From contig SMDE01000005.1 of NCBI GenBank assembly GCA_004346725.1, positions 1 through 64,000 of the forward strand: a DNA stretch of 64,000 nt. The letters are read 5' to 3'. Origin of the DNA: Phytobacter diazotrophicus. Its GTDB lineage: Bacteria; Pseudomonadota; Gammaproteobacteria; Enterobacterales; Enterobacteriaceae. Both the position numbers and the translations under genes were made by a program. Shown here in pieces: positions 45,844-56,647 of the stretch. The notes under the pieces were generated by a model. It searched no databases. It was not told the origin of the DNA and saw nothing but the letters and a program-made list of their open reading frames with translations. The stretch's first letter is position 1, and the number at the start of each line of letters is the position of its first letter.

Positions 45844-47406
45844 TTAGCGGACAAGGTCGAAGCTGTAGTCCGTTTTGCCCAGTTTGATGGTATCGCGGTC
45901 GACTTTTTCCAGCACGGCGTTGACCAGGGTGGTGACGATATTCATCGCCCCTTCATAACCCCATGTGGTCTGGCGATGCAGGTGGTGGCGGTCGAACAAC
46001 GGGAAGCCAAGACGGATCAGCGGAACTTCAAACTGTTCGCCTTTCGCCAGCGTGTCACGCTGGATGAATTTGGCGTACGAGTTGCCGATCATAAAGTCCG
46101 GTTTGCGGGTAAACATCAGCGAGCGGAAATGCCACAGATCGCAGTTGATGAACACTTCGCTCTCCTGACCGTAGGGCGATGCCTCAAGCATTTTCTTCAT
46201 CGCTTTCTGCCAGCGCTTGCTACCGTTATGACAGAGGATAACCGTCGGCTCGCAGCCCAGTTCCAGCAGGAAACGCGTCAGCCCCATCACAAAATCCGGA
46301 TCGCCGTAGAGACCGAATTTCTTACCGTGCAGCCAGGTGTGTGAATCGAGAATCATGTCCACCAGGCGCCCACGCTCCAGCGTCAGCTCATCGGCCACCG
46401 GTTTGCCGGTTAACTGACTGACCGCCATCAGCAGTTCGTCGGTCCCGGTCAGTCCCATTGGGATGGACACTTCTGTGGCGGGCTGGCCCCAGGACTCCTG
46501 CACCACTTTTTTGCTCTTCACCAGATGCCAGGGTTGCAGCAGCAGGGTGTCGATAGCATCGGGGGCGTCGCGCATCTCTTGTTGCGTTGTGCCGCCCGCA
46601 TACATGCGATAGTGGCCGTCGGCTGGCGTATCTAACACCTCAGACGGGTCAGACAGCAGGCTACAGGGCACCTCCATCTGGGCCATCATGCGTTTGAGCA
46701 CGCGGTAATTGCCAAGATAGGTTTCAAAACCGGTCACCAGGTTTAGCTTCGCCAGTTTGCCCGGTTGCGCCACGTGATCGGCGGTAAATGCCCGGGCGAA
46801 ACCTTCAAACATGTTGTCCCAGCCGGTGATGTGGCTACCGATAAAACTTGGCGTATGGGCGTAGGGCACCGGAATGGCGGCATCGATAAACCCGTCCTTT
46901 TTGGCGTTGGCGATAAAGGCCTGCAGGTCATCGCCGATGACCTCCGCCATACAGGTAGTGGAGACGGCGACAATTTCCGGTTTGTACAGGGCGCTGGCAT
47001 TTTGCAACCCGGTGTTAAGGTTGTTGTTGCCGCCGAAGACCGCCGCATCCTCTGTCATAGAGTCGGAAACGCAAGCGATCGGCTCTTTGAAATGACGGTT
47101 AAAATAGGTGCGGAAATAGGCCACACAGCCCTGGGAACCGTGCACATAAGGCAGCGTATTGGCAAAACCCAGCGAGCAGAGTACCGATCCTAAAGGCTGG
47201 CAGGCCTTTGCCGGATCGACGGTTAACGCTTCACGCTTAAAGTTCAGCGCTTCATACTCCGCCGTGGTGGTCCATTCAAAAACCTCTTGCACGCGCTGCG
47301 GGTCGTGCGCCTCTTCCAGACCGCGCTTATTGCGAAACAGCGTCTGGTATTCGTCCTGTTCAAACAGCGGATGACAGGTGACAATTTTCTCAGCAGTTTG
47401 GCTCAT
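45844..47406 (-). CDS. nifK: NifK, nitrogenase MoFe protein beta subunit
   Basis: A 520-residue subunit, the Klebsiella length. The P-cluster cysteines are visible in LGSVLCSLGF, HGSQGCVAYF and STTCMAEVIGDD. It forms the alpha2-beta2 dinitrogenase with NifD. The ATG at 47406 follows GGGAGGAG. It starts 55 bases after nifD. Confidence 0.98.
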   Translation of the reverse strand: MSQTAEKIVTCHPLFEQDEYQTLFRNKRGLEEAHDPQRVQEVFEWTTTAEYEALNFKREALTVDPAKACQPLGSVLCSLGFANTLPYVHGSQGCVAYFRTYFNRHFKEPIACVSDSMTEDAAVFGGNNNLNTGLQNASALYKPEIVAVSTTCMAEVIGDDLQAFIANAKKDGFIDAAIPVPYAHTPSFIGSHITGWDNMFEGFARAFTADHVAQPGKLAKLNLVTGFETYLGNYRVLKRMMAQMEVPCSLLSDPSEVLDTPADGHYRMYAGGTTQQEMRDAPDAIDTLLLQPWHLVKSKKVVQESWGQPATEVSIPMGLTGTDELLMAVSQLTGKPVADELTLERGRLVDMILDSHTWLHGKKFGLYGDPDFVMGLTRFLLELGCEPTVILCHNGSKRWQKAMKKMLEASPYGQESEVFINCDLWHFRSLMFTRKPDFMIGNSYAKFIQRDTLAKGEQFEVPLIRLGFPLFDRHHLHRQTTWGYEGAMNIVTTLVNAVLEKVDRDTIKLGKTDYSFDLVR

Positions 47407-47461
47407 GATGTTCTCCTCCCGCGCCACAAATCGGTGAACAAACGGGATGTCAGGATAGTAT

Positions 47462-48910
47462 TCAGGCTGATTTCAGCCAGGGTGCGGTCAACTCGCCCCA
47501 GGCGGGATTGTTGAGCGTCATGTCCATATCGCGGGCAAAGATGGCAAAGCCGTCATAGCCGTGATACGGGCCGGAGTAATCCCAGGAGTGCATCTGGCGA
47601 AACGGTACCCCCATTTTCTGGAAAATGTATTTTTCCTTGATGCCTGAGCCAATGAGGTCCGGCTTAATCGCCTTCACGAAGGCTTCCAGTTCATAACTGC
47701 TGGCATCATCGAACAACAGCGTGCCCTCTTTGAGGTCCGGCAGGGTGCGGTCGTAATCGTCGTTATGGGCAAATTCATACCCGGCGGCGACAATCTCCAT
47801 GCCCAAATCTTCATACGCGCCAATCACATGGCGAGGACGCAGACCACCCATATAGAGCAGCACCTTGCGGCCTTCGAGACGCGGGCGGTATTTGGCGATA
47901 ATTGCGTCGTTTTGCGCCTGATAGTTGGCGATCACCGCTTCCGCATTGGCGCGGATGGTGTCGTCAAATTGATCGGCGATCTTACGCAGCGATTCGGCGA
48001 TTTTGGTCGGGCCGAAGAAGTTGTACTCCATCCACGGGATACCGTGTTTCTCTTCCATATGGCGAGAGATGTAGTTCATAGAGCGGTAGCAGTGCACCAG
48101 GTTCAGCTTGACGAACGGGGTGTTTTCCATCTCTACCAGCGTGCCGTCACCGGACCACTGCGCCACCACGCGTAATCCCATCTCTTCAAGCAGAATGCGC
48201 GACGCCCAGGCATCCCCCCCGATGTTGTAATCGCCGATGATGGCCACGTCATAGGGGGTAGATTCGAAAGGCTTCCCTTCGCGGTTATCCAGCACCCAGT
48301 CGCGGATCACGTCGTTGGCGATATGGTGACCGAGCGACTGCGACACGCCGCGAAAGCCTTCGCAACGCACCGGGATCACCGGCTTGTTGAGCGCTTTTTT
48401 ACTGGCATTCGCCACCGCTTCGATATCGTCACCGATTAAACCAACCGGGCACTCCGACTGAATGGAGATGCCTTTGGTCAGCGGGAACAGTTCCTCCATC
48501 TCCTCAATCAGTTTGGTGAGCTTTTTATCGCCGCCGAAGACGATATCGCGCTCCTGAAAATCAGATGTAAAGTTCAGCGTCCCGAAGGAATCAACGCCGC
48601 TGACCCCGGTATAGTAGTTGCGCCGCCCGGCACGGGAGTACTGCCCACAGCCGATCGGGCCGTGGGAGACGTGGGCCATATCTTTAATCGGCCCAAAAAC
48701 CACGCCTTTCGATCCGGCGTAGGAGCAGCCGCGGACGGTCATCACACCCGGCTGCGATTTGCGGTTAGAGATGATGCATTTCCCGACGCTTTCCATCTCC
48801 GGGTCGGTCACCATCATGTGCTTTCTGCGTTCTTTGCGCGTTTTTTCGGGAAAGATCTCCAGCACTTCCTGGATAATTTCCAGATTACGTTCGCCTGTTG
48901 CATTGCTCAT
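47462..48910 (-). CDS. nifD: NifD, nitrogenase MoFe protein alpha subunit
   Basis: A 482-residue subunit. P-cluster ligands are C62 (RGCSYAG), C88 (GPIGCGQ) and C154 (SECPVGL). The FeMo-co cysteine lies in [12 protein letters not shown] and the cofactor histidine in the [12 protein letters not shown] segment. It is catalytic for N2 reduction. The start is the ATG at 48910; upstream in-frame codons lie within nifH. Confidence 0.98.
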   Translation of the reverse strand: MSNATGERNLEIIQEVLEIFPEKTRKERRKHMMVTDPEMESVGKCIISNRKSQPGVMTVRGCSYAGSKGVVFGPIKDMAHVSHGPIGCGQYSRAGRRNYYTGVSGVDSFGTLNFTSDFQERDIVFGGDKKLTKLIEEMEELFPLTKGISIQSECPVGLIGDDIEAVANASKKALNKPVIPVRCEGFRGVSQSLGHHIANDVIRDWVLDNREGKPFESTPYDVAIIGDYNIGGDAWASRILLEEMGLRVVAQWSGDGTLVEMENTPFVKLNLVHCYRSMNYISRHMEEKHGIPWMEYNFFGPTKIAESLRKIADQFDDTIRANAEAVIANYQAQNDAIIAKYRPRLEGRKVLLYMGGLRPRHVIGAYEDLGMEIVAAGYEFAHNDDYDRTLPDLKEGTLLFDDASSYELEAFVKAIKPDLIGSGIKEKYIFQKMGVPFRQMHSWDYSGPYHGYDGFAIFARDMDMTLNNPAWGELTAPWLKSA

Positions 48911-48935
48911 AACTGTGTTCCTGTTACAAGGCGGC

Positions 48936-49847
<912 letters not shown>

Positions 49848-49855
49848 TTAACCAG

Positions 49856-49872
49856 TGCAGGGAACATACCAG
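49856..49872 (-). promoter_or_regulatory. nifHDKTY sigma-54 promoter (-24/-12)
   Basis: The minus strand reads CTGGTATGTTCCCTGCA; GG at 49869-49870, GC at 49857-49858. It is identical to the Klebsiella nifH promoter core as known to me, and lies about 40 bases before nifH. Confidence 0.92.
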
Positions 49873-49879
49873 CCGTGCC

Positions 49880-49922
49880 ATAACCTATAATTTATTGTAT
49901 TTATTGATTTTTATATTTATCG
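49880..49922. promoter_or_regulatory. AT-rich bend, possible IHF site
   Basis: A stretch of over 40 bases that is almost all A/T sits between the nifH promoter and its NifA sites, with AATCAA on the minus strand like the IHF consensus left half. IHF normally loops this DNA at nifH promoters. The right half of the consensus is imperfect. Confidence 0.45.
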
Positions 49923-49926
49923 CCTC

Positions 49927-49942
49927 TGTGGGTGGCAAAACA
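49927..49942 (-). promoter_or_regulatory. NifA site near nifH (proximal)
   Basis: TGT-GGGTGGCAAA-ACA matches TGT-N10-ACA, centred about 89 bases upstream of the nifH transcription start. Confidence 0.7.
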
Positions 49943-49967
49943 AACACTGAACAATATGCAGACCAAT

Positions 49968-49983
49968 TGTTGGAAACAGGACA
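49968..49983 (-). promoter_or_regulatory. NifA site for nifH (distal)
   Basis: TGT-TGGAAACAGG-ACA matches the consensus and is centred about 130 bases upstream of the nifH start, where the Klebsiella nifH site lies. It is the likelier main site. Confidence 0.85.
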
Positions 49984-50026
49984 ATTCGCCGCCGCACCCG
50001 CCGCTGCTGTGGCGGCGCTGACACTT

Positions 50027-50042
50027 TGTTAGCTGTTCAACA
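50027..50042 (+). promoter_or_regulatory. NifA site for nifJ (distal)
   Basis: TGT-TAGCTGTTCA-ACA, a full match, centred about 141 bases upstream of the predicted nifJ transcription start. Confidence 0.8.
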
Positions 50043-50074
50043 GGATGTCGGACTGCCTGTCTTATTCCGCGCAA

Positions 50075-50090
50075 TGTCGGAAGACTCACA
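50075..50090 (+). promoter_or_regulatory. NifA site for nifJ (proximal)
   Basis: TGT-CGGAAGACTC-ACA, a full match, centred about 93 bases upstream of the predicted nifJ transcription start. Confidence 0.8.
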
Positions 50091-50148
50091 AGTCAGGACT
50101 TTTATTTAATACCTTGAATTTGAACGCAGATATTACGTTTTCCCGATA

Positions 50149-50165
50149 TGGCACAGGCTGTGCAA
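50149..50165 (+). promoter_or_regulatory. nifJ sigma-54 promoter (-24/-12)
   Basis: TGGCACAGGCTGTGCAA has GG at 50150-50151, ten bases, then GC at 50162-50163. It is about 70 bases before the nifJ start codon. Confidence 0.88.
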
Positions 50166-50231
50166 TGCAGGGGTACTACGGTTTGCCGTCAGCGGGCGGC
50201 GACTTTGCCTCTCACATTCGAGGAACGAGAA

Positions 50232-53200
50232 ATGTCCGGAAAGATGAAAACGATGGATGGCAACGCTGCGGCGGCCTGGATCTCCTATGCCTTTACTGAT
50301 GTTGCGGCGATTTATCCCATCACCCCCTCAACACCGATGGCGGAAAACGTCGACGAATGGACGGCACAGGGTAAGAAAAACCTGTTTGGTCAACCGGTGC
50401 GTCTGATGGAGATGCAGTCAGAAGCCGGTGCGGCAGGGGCCGTACACGGCGCATTGCAGGCGGGAGCGCTGACCACAACCTATACCGCGTCACAGGGATT
50501 GCTGTTGATGATCCCCAATCTGTACAAGATTGCGGGCGAGCTGTTGCCGGGGGTGTTTCATGTCAGCGCAAGGGCGCTGGCGACCAACTCGCTGAATATC
50601 TTTGGCGATCACCAGGATGTCATGGCCGTGCGCCAGACGGGGTGCGCGATGCTGGCGGAAAACAATGTCCAGCAGGTGATGGATCTGTCGGCGGTGGCGC
50701 ACCTCGCCGCGATTAAAGGCCGCGTGCCCTTTATCAACTTCTTTGACGGCTTTCGTACCTCGCATGAAATCCAGAAAATTGAGGTGCTGGAACATGAAGA
50801 GCTGGCGCCGTTATTGGATCAGGAGGCGCTCAATCAGTTTCGCCGTAATGCCTTAAACCCGGATCACCCGGTCATTCGCGGCACGGCGCAGAACCCGGAT
50901 ATCTACTTTCAGGAACGCGAGGCCTCCAACCGCTTTTATCAGGCGCTGCCGGAGATTGTCGAAGGGTATATGGCGGAGATTTACCGTATCACCGGGCGCG
51001 AATACCACCTGTTCGATTACTACGGTTCGCCGGATGCTGAGCAAATCATTATTGCGATGGGGTCAGTGTGCGACACCATCCAGGAGGTGGTGGATGCGAT
51101 GATCGACAGCGGTGAAAAAGTCGGCCTGGTTTCCGTGCATCTGTTCCGGCCTTTCTCGCTGGCCCATTTTATAGCGAAGATCCCCGCCAGCGTGAAGCGC
51201 ATTGCCGTGCTCGACCGCACCAAAGAGCCGGGCGCCCAGGCGGAACCGCTGTGTCTGGATGTCAAAAATGCCTTTTATCATCACGAAAACCCACCGCTGA
51301 TTGTTGGTGGCCGCTATGCGCTGGGGGGTAAAGATGTTCTGCCAGGCCACATTGTTTCTGTGTTCGAAAACCTGAAAAAACCGCTGCCGATGGATGGTTT
51401 TACGGTGGGGATTTTTGACGATGTAACCCACACCTCGCTGCCGGTACCGGTTTATGACATTCACGTCTCCCGTGAAGGTATCACCGCCTGTAAATTCTGG
51501 GGGCTGGGTTCCGACGGTACGGTCAGCGCCAATAAGAACGCCATCAAAATTATCGGTGATAACACGCCGATGTTCGCGCAGGCCTATTTTGCCTACGATT
51601 CGAAAAAATCCGGTGGGATAACCCTGTCGCATCTGCGCTTTGGTAAGCGCCCGATCACTTCGCCGTATCTGATTCATAACGCCGATTTTATTGCCTGTTC
51701 ACAGCAATCTTATGTCGATAAATATGATCTTCTTGATGGCATCAATCCGGGCGGGATTTTCCTGCTCAACTGCACCTGGTTTGGCGAAGAGGTGGAGCGC
51801 CATCTGCCCAATAAAATGAAGCGCATTATTGCCCGCCAGGGGGTGCGGTTTTACACCCTGAACGCGGTCGATATCGCACGTAAACTCGGCCTCGGCGGGC
51901 GTTTTAATATGCTGATGCAGGCGGCCTTTTTTAAACTGACCGACATTATTGATGCCAAAACCGCCTCGGCGCACCTTAAGAAAGCGGTGGCAAAATCCTA
52001 TGGCAGCAAAGGGCAGAACGTGGTGGATATGAACAATGCCGCGATCGATCTGGGGATGGATGCGCTGCAGGAGATTATCGTTCCCGACCACTGGGCGTAT
52101 GCAGAAGAGGAGGAGAAAGAGGACGGCAAACTGATGCCGGACTTTATTCGCAATATCCTTGAGCCGATGAACCGCCAGAACGGCGACAGACTGCCCGTCA
52201 GCGCTTTTCTGGGTATGGAAGACGGGACATTCCCGCCCGGCACCGCCGCCTGGGAGAAGCGCGGTATCGCCATGCAGGTGCCGATCTGGCAGCCTGAAGG
52301 CTGTACCCAGTGTAACCAGTGCGCCTTTATCTGCCCGCACGCGGCCATTCGCCCGGCGCTGTTGAGCAGTGAAGAGCGCGAAGTGGCCCCTGCTGCGTTA
52401 CTGAGCAAGCCCGCGCAGGGGGCCAAACACTATGAATATCATCTGGCTATCTCGCCGCTCGACTGCTCTGGCTGCGGTAACTGCGTGGATATTTGCCCGT
52501 CGAAAGGCAAAGCCCTGGCGATGCAACCCCTCGACAGCCAGCGTCCGATGATCCCGGTGTGGGATCACGCGCTGGCCTTGACGCCCAAAGAGAACCCATT
52601 CAGCAAAGCTACGGTCAAAGGCTGTCAGTTTGAAACCCCGTTACTGGAGTTCTCCGGCGCCTGCGCAGGGTGCGGCGAAACCCCGTACGCGCGCCTGATT
52701 ACTCAGCTTTTCGGCGACCGGATGATGATTGCCAACGCCACGGGCTGTTCGTCTATCTGGGGGGCCAGCGCACCGTCCATCCCGTGGACCACAAACCACA
52801 AAGGCCAGGGGCCGGCCTGGGCAAATTCGCTGTTTGAAGATAACGCCGAGTTTGGTCTGGGGATGATGTTGGGAGGCCGCGCCATCCGTGAACAACTGGC
52901 CAGTGATGCGGCCAGCGTGCTGGAAAAACCGCTGCATCCGGATTTGCAGCAGGCGCTGCGCGACTGGCTGGAGAACAAAGATCTCGGTGAAGGTACCCGC
53001 GCGCGGGCGGAAAAACTGAGCGCGCTGCTGGCGGCTGAAAAGGGCGACGATGACCTGCTTAATCGCCTGTATCAAAATCAGGACTACTTCACCAAGCGCT
53101 CGCAGTGGATTTTTGGTGGGGACGGCTGGGCCTATGACATTGGCTTTGGCGGCCTCGACCATGTGCTGGCCTCCGGTGAGGATGTGAATATTCTGGTGTT

Positions 53201-53744
53201 TGATACCGAGGTCTATTCCAATACCGGCGGCCAGTCATCGAAATCCACACCGGTGGCTGCCATCGCCAAGTTCGCCGCCGAAGGCAAACGGACGCGCAAA
53301 AAAGATCTGGGGATGATGGCCGTCAGCTATGGCAATGTGTATGTCGCCCAGGTGGCGATGGGGGCCGATAAAGCCCAGACGCTCCGCGCCATTGCCGAAG
53401 CCGAAGCCTGGCCGGGACCGTCGCTGGTGATTGCCTACGCGGCCTGTATTAACCACGGTCTGAAAGCGGGGATGGGGCGCAGTATCAGCGAGGCGAAGCG
53501 CGCGGTAGAGGCCGGATACTGGCACCTCTGGCGCTATAACCCACAACTGCTGGCGAAAGGGAAAAACCCGTTTATTCTCGATTCGGAAGAGCCGGAAGAG
53601 AGTTTCCGTGACTTCCTGATGGGGGAAGTGCGTTATGCCTCGCTGGGACGTACTTCGCCGGAGGTGGCCGATACGCTGTTTACGCAGACCGAGCAGGATG
53701 CCAAAGACCGCTACGCCCAGTACAAGCGTCTGGCCGGAGAGTAA
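50232..53744 (+). CDS. nifJ: NifJ, pyruvate:flavodoxin oxidoreductase
   Basis: A 1170-residue single-chain enzyme. The N-terminal pyruvate-binding domain begins MSGKMKTMDGNAAAAW. Two 4Fe-4S ferredoxin motifs lie near residues 690 (CTQCNQCAFICP) and 745 (CSGCGNCVDICP). The third cluster and TPP domain are in the C-terminal part, with CAGCGETPYARL near 815 and GDGWAYDIGFGG near 965. It oxidises pyruvate to acetyl-CoA and CO2 and reduces NifF. The start ATG at 50232 follows GAGGAACGAG; an extension of 28 codons covers the promoter and is not coding. Confidence 0.97.
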   Translation: MSGKMKTMDGNAAAAWISYAFTDVAAIYPITPSTPMAENVDEWTAQGKKNLFGQPVRLMEMQSEAGAAGAVHGALQAGALTTTYTASQGLLLMIPNLYKIAGELLPGVFHVSARALATNSLNIFGDHQDVMAVRQTGCAMLAENNVQQVMDLSAVAHLAAIKGRVPFINFFDGFRTSHEIQKIEVLEHEELAPLLDQEALNQFRRNALNPDHPVIRGTAQNPDIYFQEREASNRFYQALPEIVEGYMAEIYRITGREYHLFDYYGSPDAEQIIIAMGSVCDTIQEVVDAMIDSGEKVGLVSVHLFRPFSLAHFIAKIPASVKRIAVLDRTKEPGAQAEPLCLDVKNAFYHHENPPLIVGGRYALGGKDVLPGHIVSVFENLKKPLPMDGFTVGIFDDVTHTSLPVPVYDIHVSREGITACKFWGLGSDGTVSANKNAIKIIGDNTPMFAQAYFAYDSKKSGGITLSHLRFGKRPITSPYLIHNADFIACSQQSYVDKYDLLDGINPGGIFLLNCTWFGEEVERHLPNKMKRIIARQGVRFYTLNAVDIARKLGLGGRFNMLMQAAFFKLTDIIDAKTASAHLKKAVAKSYGSKGQNVVDMNNAAIDLGMDALQEIIVPDHWAYAEEEEKEDGKLMPDFIRNILEPMNRQNGDRLPVSAFLGMEDGTFPPGTAAWEKRGIAMQVPIWQPEGCTQCNQCAFICPHAAIRPALLSSEEREVAPAALLSKPAQGAKHYEYHLAISPLDCSGCGNCVDICPSKGKALAMQPLDSQRPMIPVWDHALALTPKENPFSKATVKGCQFETPLLEFSGACAGCGETPYARLITQLFGDRMMIANATGCSSIWGASAPSIPWTTNHKGQGPAWANSLFEDNAEFGLGMMLGGRAIREQLASDAASVLEKPLHPDLQQALRDWLENKDLGEGTRARAEKLSALLAAEKGDDDLLNRLYQNQDYFTKRSQWIFGGDGWAYDIGFGGLDHVLASGEDVNILVFDTEVYSNTGGQSSKSTPVAAIAKFAAEGKRTRKKDLGMMAVSYGNVYVAQVAMGADKAQTLRAIAEAEAWPGPSLVIAYAACINHGLKAGMGRSISEAKRAVEAGYWHLWRYNPQLLAKGKNPFILDSEEPEESFRDFLMGEVRYASLGRTSPEVADTLFTQTEQDAKDRYAQYKRLAGE

Positions 53745-53752
53745 GAGAAGCG

Positions 53753-53817
53753 GCCCGGTGTTTGCCGGGCAGAAACAAAAAAGGCCAGAGCGTCAAGGAT
53801 GCGCTCCAGCCTTTTCA
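53753..53817 (+). terminator. Hairpins after nifJ
   Basis: A GCCCGG/CCGGGC stem (53753-53770) lies just after the nifJ stop. A second imperfect stem with AGGCCAGAGCG and CGCTCCAGCCT ends in CCTTTTCATT (about 53782-53817). The second, with its T-run, is the better terminator. It also serves the convergent amidase gene. Confidence 0.65.
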
Positions 53818-53831
53818 TTACCTGTCTGGCG

Positions 53832-55304
53832 TTAACGCGTAACATGCACCTGCGGCGTGGTGTTGCTGATAAATCGCCCGCCGGAGGCGCGCTCAAGCTG
53901 GGCCGCCAGTTGCAGCAGCAGCCCGTCGTTACCCTGGCGCGTCTGGAAATGCATGCCGAGCGGCAAGCCGGATTGTTGCCAGGCCAGCGGCAACGAAATA
54001 CCGGGCGTGCCGGTTAAACTGGCAAGCGGGGTATAGGAGAAGATATCCCACAGGGAATAGAACCAGTCCATCACGTCCGGGTTATCGCTGAGCGTCAGGT
54101 ACTTTTTCTCGCCGAGCAGCGGCGTCGGTTTGGAAAATGTCGGTGTCAGGATCAGATCCCATGTCTGGAAAAATGCCCCCAGCTTGCGGGAGATCTGGTT
54201 AAACGCATCCTGCATTTTCCAGCGCTCGCTGTAGGACATACCAATCCCTTTTTGCCAGATGCGGATATTCATCGGCTCGACCCGATCCTCCGGCGGGGCG
54301 CTGAGATTATTTTTTTCGAGCAATCGCTGAATAAACTGCGCAAAATTGCTGATATAGCAGGCGGTCTGTGCGGCAAAGGCCTCTTCGAACGGGATATCTG
54401 GCGTCACCCATTCCACCTGATGGCCCAGCTCCTCAAGCAGGCGCGTCGTTTTCTCCAGTTCTTCGACAAAATGCGGCGTTGCGTGGTAATTACCCCATTC
54501 GTGGGACACGGCAATACGCAGCGGCGCAGGATCGCGAGTGATCATCTCGCTATAGGGCTGCGGGGGCTGCCAGTAAGGCATAAACTCGCCCGGTGCGCCA
54601 CCCCGGCAGCTATCGACAAAGCGGGCCGTGTCGCGCACGCTGCGACTCACACAGCCTTGCGTTGAGACATACCCGGTGATATCCGACAGTGCCGGGCCAA
54701 TTGAAAAGACGCCCCGACTACTTTTCAGGCCAACAAGCCCATTGGCCCCCGCCGGTATGCGAATGGAGCCACCGCCATCGGTGGCATGGGCGAGGGGAAT
54801 AACCCCGGCGGCCACCGATGCGCATGCTCCGGCAGAGGAACCAAAGGTGGTGTATTGCGGGTTCCACGGGCTGCGCGTTACGTAAATCGCCGGGTTTTCC
54901 GCCGATCCGCAGACGCCAAACTCCGGCGTGGCGCTGCGGCCAATAATATTAAGCCCGGCATGGCGAATTTGCGTGGTCAAAAAGGCGTCTTCATCCGGAC
55001 GATTGCCACGCATAAACGCGGAACCTTGCTCCTGCAAACGCCCCTTTACCCCCGGCCCTAAGTCTTTCATCAGGAAGGGAACCCCTTTAAACGCGCCCTC
55101 CAGACAGGTGCCGTCGGTTTCCGGTTGGTGGATGGCATCATCAAACAGTTCCACGACAGCACTGATTTGCGGGTTAACCCGCAGCGTTGCGGCTTTTGCC
55201 TGTAGCGCCAGTTCACGGGCGCTGACGTCGCCGCGCTCGACCAGTTCTGCCAGCGCCGTGGCGTCGCAGGCGGCCCACTCATCCCAGCTCAGTACGGTGT
55301 TCAT
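53832..55304 (-). CDS. Amidase signature family hydrolase
   Basis: A 490-residue amidase. The Ser-Ser-Lys triad can be read: K80 (FLMKDLG), S156 or S157 (FGSSAGA) and S180 (DGGGSIRIPA). The GSSAGACASVAAG segment is a variant of the usual GGSSGGSAAAVA. Related enzymes cleave linear or cyclic amides. It overlaps the upstream transporter gene by four bases (ATGA). It lies beside, but outside, the nif regulon; there is no NifA-type promoter. Substrate unknown. Confidence 0.92.
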   Translation of the reverse strand: MNTVLSWDEWAACDATALAELVERGDVSARELALQAKAATLRVNPQISAVVELFDDAIHQPETDGTCLEGAFKGVPFLMKDLGPGVKGRLQEQGSAFMRGNRPDEDAFLTTQIRHAGLNIIGRSATPEFGVCGSAENPAIYVTRSPWNPQYTTFGSSAGACASVAAGVIPLAHATDGGGSIRIPAGANGLVGLKSSRGVFSIGPALSDITGYVSTQGCVSRSVRDTARFVDSCRGGAPGEFMPYWQPPQPYSEMITRDPAPLRIAVSHEWGNYHATPHFVEELEKTTRLLEELGHQVEWVTPDIPFEEAFAAQTACYISNFAQFIQRLLEKNNLSAPPEDRVEPMNIRIWQKGIGMSYSERWKMQDAFNQISRKLGAFFQTWDLILTPTFSKPTPLLGEKKYLTLSDNPDVMDWFYSLWDIFSYTPLASLTGTPGISLPLAWQQSGLPLGMHFQTRQGNDGLLLQLAAQLERASGGRFISNTTPQVHVTR

Positions 55305-56647
55305 TGTGATTTCTCCTTCGCAAACTGGATCTTACCCTGCGGCGCTTTCAGGCGGCGGGTGGCCTTATGAGGGGTACGTTCTTTGAGCATCAGTGTCGCC
55401 ACCAGGCAGAGGATATTGGCGGCGATGAGGTAGTAGCCTGGAGAAACCGGGTCGCCAGTCCATTTAATCAGCCACGAGAAGACAATTTGCGCCGTCCCGC
55501 CAAACAGGGTGATGCCAAAGGCAAAGGCGATGGAAAAACCGGTTGAGCGGATATAGCGCGGGAAGTTTTCGCACAGCACCACCAGCACGCCGGCGCCGCT
55601 GATACATTGCAGAGCGGCAAAGAGGGTGATGATGGCAAAGAAAACGCCTTCACTGCGCCAGGCATTGATCATCTCAAGGCCCGGTAGCAGCAAGAGCAGC
55701 AGAATCAGGCGCGGCGCGATAATGGTCATCTTGCGCCCGAAGCGGTCCGCCATCCAGCCACCCACCAGGGAAAACACCACCACGCACACGCCGATAAGAA
55801 TGGTCGACGCCATGGCCGTACCTGGCGCAAAAGCCAGCTCTTTCAGGGCATAGGTGGTCATGTAATTGAGGAAATATTGCGTAATGGTACTGCCTGAAAG
55901 AATAAAAATACCCACCAGAATCAGGCCACGGTAGTTACGCATCACGTCACCGAGCAGACTGCCGGTGGACTTGCTGGCGGCGCTGTTCTCAGTAGTGAAG
56001 GTCTCGTTAAGGTTACGGCGCAGGTAGATGGCAATGGGCAGGATGATCAGTCCAAAAGCAAAAGGCACGCGCCAGCCCCAGGCCGACAGTTGCTCCGGCG
56101 TCAGGATGACAGTCAGCGTATAACCAATCACCCCGGCGCTGATACCTGCCAGCCCCTGGGCGACAATTTGCCAACTGGTGTAGAAGGCCCGTTTGCCTTC
56201 TGGCGCCGCCTCCATAATAAAGGTCGTCGCGGGGCCCGCTTCGCCACCCCAGGCCAGCCCTTGTAGCATGCGGACAATCACCAGCAGGATAGGGGCCGCC
56301 ATGCCAATCGTTTCATAACCGGGCAGAAAGACCAGCCCGCCGGTGCCGATGGTCATAAAAACCATGGTGAGCAGCATCGCCGGTTTACGTCCTACACGGT
56401 CGGCATAGCTGCCAATAAATATGGCGCCAAGCGGGCGGACAATAAAGCCGATACCAAACACAGAGACCGACAATAAAAGACTGGTGAAGGGGTTATCAGA
56501 GGGGAAGAAAATATTGCCGATCATCACGGCAAAGGTGGCATAAGCACTGAAATCGAAAAATTCAACCGCAGCGCCAAGCACAACAGCCACCACTTCTTTG
56601 CGTGATGCTTTGGGTTTTATCGCGCTATGACTTATTTCGTTTGTCAT
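55301..56647 (-). CDS. MFS transporter, metabolite:H+ symporter (MHS) type
   Basis: A 448-residue transporter with 12 membrane helices. The MHS signatures GSYADRVGRKPAM (near residue 78) and GWMADRFGRKM (near 292) mark the two halves. Relatives carry organic acids, shikimate, 2-oxoglutarate or betaines with H+. Coupled to the amidase gene, it likely imports the amide or an amide-derived acid. A ribosome site GAGGAAGG precedes the ATG. Confidence 0.92.
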   Translation of the reverse strand: MTNEISHSAIKPKASRKEVVAVVLGAAVEFFDFSAYATFAVMIGNIFFPSDNPFTSLLLSVSVFGIGFIVRPLGAIFIGSYADRVGRKPAMLLTMVFMTIGTGGLVFLPGYETIGMAAPILLVIVRMLQGLAWGGEAGPATTFIMEAAPEGKRAFYTSWQIVAQGLAGISAGVIGYTLTVILTPEQLSAWGWRVPFAFGLIILPIAIYLRRNLNETFTTENSAASKSTGSLLGDVMRNYRGLILVGIFILSGSTITQYFLNYMTTYALKELAFAPGTAMASTILIGVCVVVFSLVGGWMADRFGRKMTIIAPRLILLLLLLPGLEMINAWRSEGVFFAIITLFAALQCISGAGVLVVLCENFPRYIRSTGFSIAFAFGITLFGGTAQIVFSWLIKWTGDPVSPGYYLIAANILCLVATLMLKERTPHKATRRLKAPQGKIQFAKEKSQ

